Shown one piece after another: positions 47,200 through 57,147 of a DNA stretch of 64,000 bases. The stretch is taken from contig NC_054390.1 in NCBI RefSeq assembly GCF_001625195.1, forward strand, positions 4,240,027 through 4,304,026, in the 5' to 3' direction. This stretch comes from Drechmeria coniospora (Eukaryota > Ascomycota > Sordariomycetes > Hypocreales > Ophiocordycipitaceae). Position numbers and translations under genes: made by a program. Positions within the stretch are counted from its first letter, which is position 1. Each line of letters opens with the position of its first letter. The notes beneath the pieces were generated by a model. The model saw only the letters and a program-made list of their open reading frames with translations. It was not told the origin of the DNA and did not search any database.

Positions 47200-48152
47200 G
47201 TCGTGTGCATGCAAGTTGTGTTGTATCGGCGATTAGGCAGTGGAGCACAGCGGTGAAGACGGGAGCTCCGAGGATCATGTGTGGGATCGGCGAGGAGAGG
47301 AGCAGCCGCCTTGCGAGATATAAGTAAGTACGCTCGTGGACGTGCAAGCTGTACTCATACCCGCAGAGGAAAGGTGCAAATACGGGGCTTCTGCTTTGGT
47401 TCTGAATCTGTCATCATATCATAGCGAAACCCTCAGATTAGATGCTTCATGCTCGTGTGAGCTCCGTACCGGCGTGTAATTCCGAGTCCCGAGGCCGCCG
47501 GCCTCCATCGGAGCGGGTCTCGGGAATGGGTCTCAGTCATAATGCCGGTACATGGAAGTATGTGCTGTCCAGCACTGGTAGGGAGTACATGTACTTACAT
47601 ACAGCCCAGTACGGAGTACTCCGTACCACTGGTGCTTATTACCGGCTTAGCACGGAGTGCATTTGGGTGCCGACTAGTACGTACTTATTAATTCGTACTC
47701 CGCGCTTGTGCTGGTTGCTGAGGCCAGAAAACACATCAGGTCCACTTAGCACGCCGGCTTTCGGTTTTGAACGGTTCTGGATGTGTCCCGCCGTCCAGTT
47801 CCGATCGGCCCCAGCTGCCAATGGACATTGGACAAGCACATGGCTGTTGCGGAGCGCTTGGTCATAGGATTCGGCAAAGTCATCTTCGATCATGAGCATG
47901 CGGTACGATTTCTTCTTGCACTGCATGCTTCATGACTCAAACAACACGTAGTTGTGAACGAGGCCGTCGGGTTTGCATGCCAAAGCCGACGCAGAGATAA
48001 CACATGGATTCGCCAAGCCATGGTAGCAGCGGTGGGACCGACGGCAAATGCGACGGGCCTCGAATACAAAAACCCCGACGATGTAGCAGAGCGTTGGCCG
48101 TCGTGTCTTGTTTTCGTGCGGATCCGTAGCTTGTTCCTTACAACCAGCGAAG
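47200..48152. other. Divergent promoter region
   Basis: This 950-bp stretch separates the aminotransferase (-) and transporter (+) starts and probably carries both promoters. A TACGGAGTACTCCGTAC palindrome lies at about 47611-47627. No gene recognised. Confidence 0.5.
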
Positions 48153-49648
48153 ATGGCGAGCCAGCATGCCACAAGCATGCCCAGCAAGGCGGCGGCGGAG
48201 AGCTCCGCCTCTGCCCTTCCGGCGACGGAGCGCGAACACGGCAGCTCGACACCGTCCGAGTGTCTGTCCAAGGAGGAGGAGGAGCACGACGCCCTCGTCG
48301 ACAGCTGGCGCGGCTGGATCGTCGTCGCAGCCTCCTCGAGTTCGCTGTTCATGTACATGGGCGTCATCTACTCGTGGGGAATACTGCAGGCGGAAATATC
48401 CATGACAACATCCGTATCCTTGACGCACCTCACCCTCGTCGGTTCGCTGGCGACGTCCTTTATGTGCTCGATATGTATATTTGTCGGCAAAGCCATCCGG
48501 CGGTTTGGGTACCGCAAGGTAGCCCTGACCGGAGCCGTGCTGTTGGGACTCGGCGAGCTTCTTTCGAGTTGGGCCGTTGGCAACCTGCCTCTCCTTTTCC
48601 TCACTCACGGAATGCTCTTTGGCGTCGGCGGAGGGTTGACAATATTGGTACGTACGCCCAGTCCTCCACCGTGAGCCGCGTTGACGTGACGACGGGAAGC
48701 CGTGCTCGACGGCGCCCCTGAAATGGTTCATCAAGCGTCGGGGGCTTGCAACAGGCGTCGTGTTCGGCGGCGGCAGCCTGGGTGCGGCTGTCATGGGAGT
48801 CGCGACAAACGAGCTCGTCCGGAGGGTCGGCGTGCCATGGACCTTTCGCATCCTGGCCATTCTCCTGTGGGCTGTCTGTCTTCCCGCGGCCTGCTGCATC
48901 CGGCAGCCACGTTCTTCGGCCAGCTCGATTCCCAAGCTGCAATGGTACGCCGGCACGGCCTCTACGGGCGTAGTCGTGCGCTGACGCGTCTTAGGTATCG
49001 CTGGAAGGACGTCGAGTTCCGCGTCATGCTTGTCGGATCCGCCATCGCCTGCTTCCCTCTCTTCATTCCGCCATACTTCATCCCCATATTCGCTCGCTCC
49101 ATCAGTCACTCGTCCATGACCGGCATCATCGCACTGTCCGTCTGGAACGTTGCCTCGACCGCCGGCCGCGTCTTTGCCGGGTTTGCCGCCGACTCCTTCC
49201 TCGGCCCCATCAACAGCTTGATCATTTCCCTCTTTCTCTGCGGTGCGAGCGCGCTGGCAATCTGGCCCTTTTCCTCCAGCATCGGCATCTTGTCCGTGTT
49301 TGCCGTCATCAACGGCATCGGATGCGGCTCCTTCTTCAGCCTCTTTCCCACCTGCGTCGGAGCCGTGTTTGGACCTCACAACACCATGGGTGTGCTTCCC
49401 ATAATGTGGGGGAGTTGGTTCTTCGGGTTTTTCTTCGTAAGTACCACGCGGCAGCACCCGCCACATCGCTGACGGAGAACAAGGGCACGCCCATCGCATC
49501 CCGCATGTACGCGCTCGCAGGAAACGCCGCCGACATCGGCGAGTACAGACCGGCAGCGTACTATGCCGGCGCCGCGTCCATGGTGGGCATGGCATTCATC
49601 GTTGCACTTCGTATCATGCGTGCCAAGACGCTGTTTGCACGAGTCTAA
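48153..49648 (+). CDS. MFS transporter, monocarboxylate type (four exons)
   Basis: Plasma-membrane transporter of the fungal monocarboxylate-porter-like group. Exons are 48153-48647, 48700-48944, 48995-49436 and 49484-49648; introns are 52, 50 and 47 bp with donors GTACGT, GTACGC, GTAAGT and acceptors AAG, TAG, AAG; the frame is kept throughout. The product has 448 residues and about 12 helices. An acidic cytosolic N terminus precedes DSWRGWIVVAASSSSLFMYM. The family loop with RFGYRKVAL follows helix 2, and WFIKRRGLATGVVFGGGSLG marks helices 4-5. The second half has FGPHNTMGVLPIMWGSWF. Substrates of this group include short monocarboxylates and other anions. Confidence 0.92.
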
Positions 49649-49792
49649 ACGTCGAAGCATGCCCGACGAAGGGGTAACGATGTTTGTTCGCAGACGAGGA
49701 TCCCGGCACCTGCCGAGGTTAGCACGTGCCGTGCATTTTACCGAGTTTGGCATTGGGGTTGGGGTTGAGCGGCGCAGACAAACATGCTCACT

Positions 49793-52093
49793 TCACTGCC
49801 CCGTCTGCGAATCAACCTGCTCAATTGGCGGCCACCATTGCGACCACGCGCCTTGCTCGTCGAGGTTGCTGCTGACCTCTGCCATCAGCTGGTTCAGAAG
49901 GGTGTTGGTGTCGAGCCCCTGAATCGGAGGTGTCGTCATCCCGGCGTCGGCCGCGGCCTGCGCAGTGGAGGCGGCTGCCCGCTCGGCGCCGTCAATTTCT
50001 CGATTGTGCTCACCGGATCTGTCAACGACGCGGAACTCGTGGATGGATTGGTGGAGGGTGTCGAAGTCGGCGCGCGTCCTGCCCCGGTACCGCTGTCCAT
50101 CGTTGGAGGCACGCTCATACAGCAGCGATGCGCGCTGTATCGTCTCGATCTGTCCACCCATCCACCCGTCCGCGTTAGCCCGGCACGACGAGGCGCGGCT
50201 CGGAAGGACCGGTCGGTCGACGCACCCAGCCGTCGGCAATCTTCCAGACGTGTCGGAACTCCTCGAGATAGTCCAGGCACATATTTGCGCATGCTCCCGC
50301 ATCCGGGCTGCGACCCAAGTTCATGCGAGGGAAGCGAAAGACGTAGATGTTGATGTACCCGGCCGAGAAGGCGCAGAAGCCCACAAAGGGCGTCATGAGC
50401 CGGACGCCGCACTCGGACGCCTCGCTCAAGATTCTCGCCATGCTCTCGGCGGCGCCGAACAGGAGCCGGGCGCTCTCCTCCCACCAGCCCGGTGGTGCTT
50501 CTGCCTCGAGCCGAGGGTGGTCCACGGGCCCTCGGGGCTCGGACTCGAGCATCGGGAGGAAGGGGAAATATTCACGATGCAGCATCAGGGTGCTTTCGAG
50601 GCCGCATCAGTCAGGTGCCGGCATCGGGCACGAGGGTCGAGGACTGACCTGAAGTAGTATAGGAGGTTGAGGTAGACAAAGGTTTCCCCGACGCCGAGCG
50701 TCATGTGTATGGCGACCGAGTTGTCCGGGTAGTGCAGCTTTCGATGCTGGCCGGCCCTCCAAGCCTCAAGCTGATTCCTCGACAGCGACCAGGGCGAGCC
50801 GGGCACCCACGGGCAGTTGTGGGGCGCGCACATGCCCGGGGCGCGGCGTCCGTCGTTGAAGATGAAGGTCATGACTTGGGTCCATATGTCGAATCCGCCG
50901 ACGAGAATCTCGAAGCTCTGTGTCACGTCGAGCATGCCCGTCGTCTGACCCGCGAGACAATGATGCCCGCCGACGGCTCGGGGAGGTGTGTCGGGTCCGA
51001 AGGCAAACTCGACGGCGGTCGGGGGCCGAGCGACCTTGAGCTTGGCCATCTCCGACATGGGCAGCATGGGCGGGTTGTAGGTTCCCGAGTTCACCATGCA
51101 GTCCATGATGAAGCATGCCCAGAAGGCGCGCGTCTCGATGGCGAGCGATACGCCGTCGTGCTGGTGCTCCGGCGCGAGGTCAAGGGGGTAGGGGGCGACG
51201 CGAAGGCTGTGGAGCGCTTGCATGATGCGGATGGCGATGCCTACAGAGCGAGCGAGCGAGCGAGTGAGCGAGCGGCACCGCGATGCGGCGTCTCGAGGGG
51301 GGACGCGGGAGCCATCGTACCGCAGTACATCCAAGCCTTGTGAAAGTCGCGGGAACCCCACTCGTGCAAGGTGATGACGAGCAGTGCCTGCACCACCTGA
51401 ATCTTGGGTGGTTTCAAGATGAAGGAGGAGAGCGCCTCCTTGACGTAGGACGCATACCGCTCCCTGCCGAGCAGGCCGTCGGCCCAGGGAGCCGCAAGCA
51501 CCGACAGCTGAGCCTTGGTTACGGCGAGGACGGCTCCGAGCAGAGCCTTGCTCTCGGGCGACCGGCCGCATCGAAGCTCGTCCAACAGTGTCGGTAGGTG
51601 CAAAACGGCAAGCTCGGGAAAGCTGTTCGTGAAGACGTGGACAGCCTTGACGAGAACGCTACCGGGGAGGTTTGCGAGGTGATGATCCACGGCGTCCAGA
51701 TCATGGCCGGACTCTTGCTCCCTTCCTGACCCCGCCTTGGCCACCGGCTCCCCTGCATGCTCTCGCAAGGCAGTGGGAGCTCGGCCTTGGACGCGAGCAG
51801 CATCGGCGTGCCCATCGTCGCGGCAACGAGCCGACTCGAGCGGCGTCGTTCGCCTGCTACGCGGTGCCTTGCCGACGCTCATCCGCGGTCGAGTCAGAAC
51901 GCAGACGGCAGCGAGGCCTGATTTTGCACATCTATGGCACGGTCCCGAGCCACCATGGACGCATTTCACTTTGGACCTCCTGGGCATATTCTTGCATCAG
52001 TTCCATTCGGTCTGGGACCTTGTCCATCCTACAGCCTTTGTGGCGTTCGAGGGGGACTCACCGGCAAGCATTGCAGGACAGGCTGGAGCGCAT
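49793..52093 (-). CDS. Zn2Cys6 transcription factor (five exons)
   Basis: Binuclear zinc-cluster regulator of 668 residues. Exons are 52093-52062, 51979-51321, 51240-50649, 50592-50226 and 50149-49793; introns are 82, 80, 56 and 76 bp. The first intron splits the zinc cluster: SCNACR joins to RSKVKC, then PCHRC and a last Cys, giving C-x2-C-x6-C...C-x2-C...C. The middle region is a fungal_trans-type domain (LHEWGSRDFHKAWMYCG-IAIRIMQAL, FWACFIMDCM). LLYYF-STLMLHREYFPFLP and the C-terminal segment complete it. An in-frame ATG at 52249 is an alternative start. It lies tail to tail with the transporter (about 145 bp between stops), so it may regulate that gene and the aminotransferase. Confidence 0.9.
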
Positions 52094-52699
52094 GATGCAA
52101 CTTTCGTTGGCAGGTCGGCTTTCGGTTATGATGCTGGTGTGGTGGGCCCTTGTTGAATTATCATTGGATTCATTGCTCGTCGTGAAATATTTTGCATTTC
52201 GGTTCCGTCGTTGATTGTGGGCGGGGCCTACGGAGTCTTGGTCGTTCATAATTGTGGAGGGCACTGTGTGTTCATGTACATCTACTTCCCACATGTTTAC
52301 GAGAACTGTATGGAAGGGCTGGCCGTGCAAGTACTTTATGTACCTGTACATGCTTGTGAGAGAAATGTGCAAGTACCTGCTTCTTCTCTGTACAAGTCAT
52401 GGAGCGGAGTACTTACTTAAGTGCATACAGTGTACGGAGTACGGAGTACTCCGTACATCGCGTCGCATCTGCTAGCCGTACAAAGCACACGTGCAATAAA
52501 CACTATAAGTGCACATGTGTCCGCATGTACCTATACATCACATCCGCTTCCTGCTGTTCTTGTACAGGTACAAGTAATTTACCATAAAGGCTCTCTAGTC
52601 GTAAGTACACCTACAAGTAATGTTGTATTACGCTTACGTGCCTGCAACGGGGTTAAAGTCCGGGTAGTTAGCTACGTTAGTAAGTGTGTCTAATTAATA
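52094..52699. other. Intergenic region
   Basis: GTAC-rich DNA with TACGGAGTACGGAGTACTCC at about 52432-52451, ending at the TA target site of the second pogo element. No gene. Confidence 0.55.
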
Positions 52700-54566
52700 A
52701 GTCAGCCCCCCCCCCAAGACGGGCACACCCCAAGGCGGGCACCCCATTTAGCTCCTTCATGCAAATCAACTTCCTACATTACAACCGCGTTTTTTCGTAC
52801 AATTCAACTACAATCAATTATAAAAATATATTATTAGTATCCATTATGCCTAAGCTACCTACCTATACCAAAGAAACAGTCCAAATAGCTCTATATGCTA
52901 TTTAAAACGGGCTACCGCAACTACAAGCTGCCCGCCAGTACGGAGTTCCGCGTCAAACACTCCAACGCCGATTACGCGGTAGCCTTCCAATTAAAGATGC
53001 AAAAGAAATATTACAGCGGCTTTCTAAGGATCAAGAAAAGCACTTACGCAATTGGGTCCTTGCCCAAGGTGCGTTGGGGCTACCACCCTCACATCAACAA
53101 CTAAAGGTCTTTGCTGGCCGTATTCTTCTGGCTGGAGGAGACCTTCAACCTCTTGGCAAAAACTGGATTGAAGGTTTCTTGCGCCGTAACCCAGAAGTCA
53201 GTACGGTACAAGGCAAGTCTATTGAATGCGCACGTTTAAATAGGGCCTCTATTCCTCGAATTAAGTCTTAGTTCCAATTACTAAGACTACCGGCCCTACA
53301 GGCTATCTTACCCCAATATCGATAGAATATAGACGAAACAGGGATCCTAGAGGGGCTTAGCAGCAATGGCCTAGTCCTAGGGAGTTCAGAGAAGAAGATA
53401 CAGTTAAAAAAGCGGCTTGGATTGTATTGTTGGACTACAATCGTAGAGTGCGTTTCTGCCTCGGGTCAGGCCCTAATGCTACTGGTCCTTTTTAAAGGCA
53501 AGGACCTTCAACACTAATGGTTTCCTGAGGAATTGGCCCCATATGATCAATGGCACTTTGCAGTAACAGATAAGGGCTGGACTAATAACGATATTGCATT
53601 AAAGTGGCTAAAAGAGGTTTTTATCCTCGGGACGAAGGCATCACAGACTAATAAACAGCTCCTTATTGTTGATAGACATAGAAGTTATACAACTGATGAT
53701 TTTATGTACGAATGCTTTAAAAATGGTATCTTCCTTCTTTTCTTACCAGCGCATGCATTACACGTCCTTCAGCCTCTCGATATATCGTGTTTTTCACCAA
53801 TTAAGGCAGCCTATCGCCAGGCAATTGAAGGTATTGCATTTCTAGCTGGCAGCCAAGATATAACGCCAATTGGTAAGGCTACCTTTCTAGAATGCTATAG
53901 TAAGGCCCGAATAGTAGGTCTTACGGAACGGAATATAAAGGGAGGCTGGAAAGGATCTGGACTATGGCCTATTAATATGGCAAAGCCATTATTAAGCCGC
54001 CTTCTCTTACAAGACAAGTCTATAACTATTCCAGAAGACGAGGCCTATAAAGGGCAGCTTAAAGATAGCTGCAATACTTTACAAACGCCCAAACGATTGC
54101 ACAATATTCAGATGCTTATTGCAAAGGTATATGCGCCTGGCCAAGTTAATCGGACTGCTAGGCGGCTATTTTGGAAGATTGGCCGCGGCCTTGATGCACA
54201 TAATACTAACCTTGCAGAGGCCTAAGCAAAAATGGCCCAATTGGAATATCAAGTCTATCGACTTAGGCCTCAAAAGAAGCAAAAAGTAACTCAAGATCTC
54301 AATCAGCGCTTTGCACAGATTGATACAATTGTTGAGACTCGAGCCAGGCTTCGGTAGGTACTAGATCCGGCTCCAGTAGCCGCCTTAACTTCTAGCTTTA
54401 ACTTTAATAGCCTTTGCTTTGAATAGCAGCTTAAATAAATAGTCTAGATATTTTATTTTATTATTATAGCCTTGATAATATTGTATTTTTGGGCTTTGAA
54501 GTTAGCCGCCTTATTGTCAATTAAGGTGCCCGCCTTGGGGTGTGCCCGTCTTGGGGGGGGCTGACT
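52700..54566 (+). mobile_element. pogo/Fot1-type DNA transposon, copy 2
   Basis: 1867 bp with terminal inverted repeats of about 45 bp (AGTCAGCCCCCCCCC..., GACGGGCACACCCCAAGGCG) and a TA duplication at 52698-52699 and 54567-54568. The ends share AGTCAG with copy 1 but differ further in, so the two are related subfamilies rather than a recent duplication. Confidence 0.93.
52846..54438 (+). pseudogene. Degenerate pogo-type transposase, copy 2
   Basis: About 530 codons with no frameshift seen. It reads MPKLPTYTKETVQIALYAI, then HTH blocks, NIDETGI (first catalytic Asp), LLIVDRHRSYTT (second) and LHVLQPLDISCFSPIK (third), then GGWKGSGLWPINMAKPLLSR. It is interrupted by about six in-frame stops, for example at 52903 and 53269; each fits CAA to TAA or TGG to TAG, the change RIP makes. 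The longest uninterrupted piece is 53533-54225. Confidence 0.88.
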
Positions 54567-55109
54567 TACCTCCACACCTATTCAAGCAGGCGCTGGATTG
54601 CAGGCACTATGATACCTGGTAGTGGCAACATCAACAGGAAGAAGAACACAAATAGACTGATTTCTGACCCATCTCACAATACCTAATTCGCAAGTTCTGT
54701 CCCTAGAGCGGTTCCCCTGCTATATGTTGCAGCAGACTCCCCAAGGTTTGCTTTCCAGAGGCCGGCGGCCCGTATGAACTTGGATGACTGAGACAGGTTG
54801 CCCTCAGACGCATGGACTCAAGCAGAAGCAGTGTAAGGATACCATGGAGTAGAACAAGCAGATGGTTCTGTAGTGCAGTAGGCTTACTATCTTATATTAA
54901 CACTTTGCTAGTGCATGACTTGGAGAATGGTCTACTGCAGCAGTCCCTTCGTACATAGCTACGTAAGCCACCCAAAGCCTTGCGTGTCAGGTATGAAGTA
55001 TCTGACCTACTACAACTTGTACGCGCTCTTTCCTTTCCACCACCTGCACGCCTTCCCTTCTCTTAAGCAACAGTCTCTGCGCCATTCAGTTGGCCATCCT
55101 CGTGCAAGG
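54567..55109. other. Upstream region of the DUF7924-type gene
   Basis: No separate gene. The frame of the downstream protein stays open to 54915, so the ATGs at 54915 and 54993 are alternative starts. Confidence 0.5.
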
Positions 55110-56525
55110 ATGAGCACGGTCTTCGTTCCGCATACAGTATCAGGCATTCCCGCCTGTCGAAAGCGTCGACATTCTCGTTCAAACCTATCGTTACCGACCG
55201 ACGATGCATCAAGGGCCCTAAAGCAGCATCGCGGATTCCCTTTACCACGATTCTGGGACGGCTTGTCCAAGATTGACCTTACCAAGAATGCCCTGCGAGA
55301 GTTCAACAGGAGGAATAGGCAGCAAGATTGTGGAAACGCAGAGGTTACCCACACTCCCCACCTCCAGCAAGGCGATTGTCAGCAATCCCTAAAGACCGCT
55401 ACCGACAAGAACGACTGCTCCGCGCCCGTTGATCCTATACTGAGACAGTGTTACTCGCCTTGCTCAAGAGAACTGAAAAGATTCGCAGCTCATGGCGGCC
55501 CAGACTTGAGTGACCTGAGAGGAGTATGGGCACTTGACGAGAGTTTTAGTTGCGATGCTAACTTTTGGCAGTATTCCATGCCAAGGGCCAAAACGAGTTC
55601 CTCCATTCCGTCGGCTCTTGGACGTCGCAAGCCAGGCGCTCAGTTACCCGAGAAGAGCACTGAGAAAACAATCACTTCGAGACGCACGGGGCCGTATGAC
55701 CTTTCATTTCTGCAACATCTACTCGACCATGGCATTTACCCCGATTATCATTGGCATTCCGATGACCAGATCGCACCGGATCCCGAAAATCTCGACGACA
55801 TCATGCATGCCCTAAGGCAACGCCGGGCCTCGTTGTCTTCATCACAATTCTCCGATGACAAGCACAAGAAGTTTAAACGCACAAACGCCCAGGCATCCAG
55901 GGAGAGTCAGGTCGTGGGAAAAGTCATGCCTGTTATTGAGGGCAAAATTGAGGACACGGACTTCTTTGCTGACAAAGTTCCTTTCACCAACCTCGACGCT
56001 TTGACAGACGGCACACTCGTTTCGGCAAGTCCAGACCTTTATTACGGCGCACGCCCTCGTCAACTGCATCAAAGGGTACGGGAGGAGCTATCTGGTCTTG
56101 TTGTCCCCTCCAAACAGGCCGATCTCCCGGCAGCCCCGAACTTCTTTGTGGAAATAAAGGGCAAAAATGGATCGCCAGCTGTAGCGGAACTACAGATATG
56201 CTACGGTATGGCACTCGGAGAAAGGGGCCAAGCTGCTCTTCTTTCTTACCGGCAAACATCCCCAGCCGACACCAATCAAGCTCATACCCTCGGCTGTACC
56301 TACTCGGATGGAACCCTCAAGATGTATGCTACTTACATACTGCAGCCATCCAAGTCACAAACACGGCCTGAGTACATCATAAGGCAGATTGACAGCTGGT
56401 GTTTGACAAGAGATCCTACTTGCTTCAGAGAAGGCGCTACGGCGTATCGGAATGCCAGGGACTGGGCAAGGAGGAAACGAGAACATGCAATCTTGCAGGC
56501 CAATGAATCCTATGAGGGAAGCTGA
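55110..56525 (+). CDS. PD-(D/E)XK-like DUF7924-type fungal protein
   Basis: Predicted 471-residue nuclear or cytosolic protein. The N terminus is basic and disordered (RKRRHSRSNLSLPTDD), with SKIDLTKNALREFNRRN next. The C-terminal half has the pattern of a large, poorly studied fungal family: RTGPYDLSFLQHLLDHGIYP, SPDLYYGARP (candidate Asp), NFFVEIKGKNGS (candidate E-x-K), AELQICYGMALGERG and YRNARDWARRKRE. The Asp and ExK pair suggests a PD-(D/E)XK nuclease-like fold, but activity is unproven. I chose the ATG at 55110 because the sequence before it is not protein-like; 54993 and 54915 would give 510 and 536 residues. It sits between a transposon and the micro-exon gene. Confidence 0.8.
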   Translation: MSTVFVPHTVSGIPACRKRRHSRSNLSLPTDDASRALKQHRGFPLPRFWDGLSKIDLTKNALREFNRRNRQQDCGNAEVTHTPHLQQGDCQQSLKTATDKNDCSAPVDPILRQCYSPCSRELKRFAAHGGPDLSDLRGVWALDESFSCDANFWQYSMPRAKTSSSIPSALGRRKPGAQLPEKSTEKTITSRRTGPYDLSFLQHLLDHGIYPDYHWHSDDQIAPDPENLDDIMHALRQRRASLSSSQFSDDKHKKFKRTNAQASRESQVVGKVMPVIEGKIEDTDFFADKVPFTNLDALTDGTLVSASPDLYYGARPRQLHQRVREELSGLVVPSKQADLPAAPNFFVEIKGKNGSPAVAELQICYGMALGERGQAALLSYRQTSPADTNQAHTLGCTYSDGTLKMYATYILQPSKSQTRPEYIIRQIDSWCLTRDPTCFREGATAYRNARDWARRKREHAILQANESYEGS

Positions 56526-57147
56526 CATCTTGATCCTGAGCAAGTACATATCCTAGAAAAAGCCTCTAGCCTATTAAAGACTACCTCTAATTCTACCTAC
56601 TACTACTACAAAACCTAAATTCTTAGGTAGGAAAACGTTCAACGTCAAGCTTTTACCCTTATTATGTTCGAAAGGTTGTTGCTTATTTCTCTCCTGTGCC
56701 TGTGATTCTATAGCCTCGAATTGCGATAGATTCTGCCCGTTACCCGCATTTAATATATCTATGCTGTATTTCTTGTTAACTTGTCCCAGACGATAATTCT
56801 CTCGCAAACAAATCGGTTCCAACATGTGAAGCAGACGAAAGAATCGCCTTATGTTGCAAGAAGTTAACAGAATGGGCCAACTTCCGTGACTTATTTCCAC
56901 CGCAGATGTTGCAGAATGAGAAATGGCAAGCGGTCGCATGCACATACAATTAGACTTTTAATAAAGCGTAGAATTGATGCCCCTTCCAATATAACTAAAC
57001 GGAAAAGACAGGACCCCGCTAACGATCGGCCGAGCTTAAACTCCAGTAGAGAACTCCATACAACGACCGTAGCTAACATCTACCCAAGATATCTTACCAA
57101 AAACTCGTCCGGACTAGCCGGGTTAATTTAAGAGTAGGAACAGCTCA
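56526..57147. other. AT-rich spacer
   Basis: A minus-strand open frame of about 120 codons at 56574-56945 (contains LEPICLRENYRLGQVNKKYS) looks partly protein-like, but I do not recognise it and its ends are unclear. It could be the 3'UTR or a further exon of the micro-exon gene, or a remnant. Confidence 0.35.
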
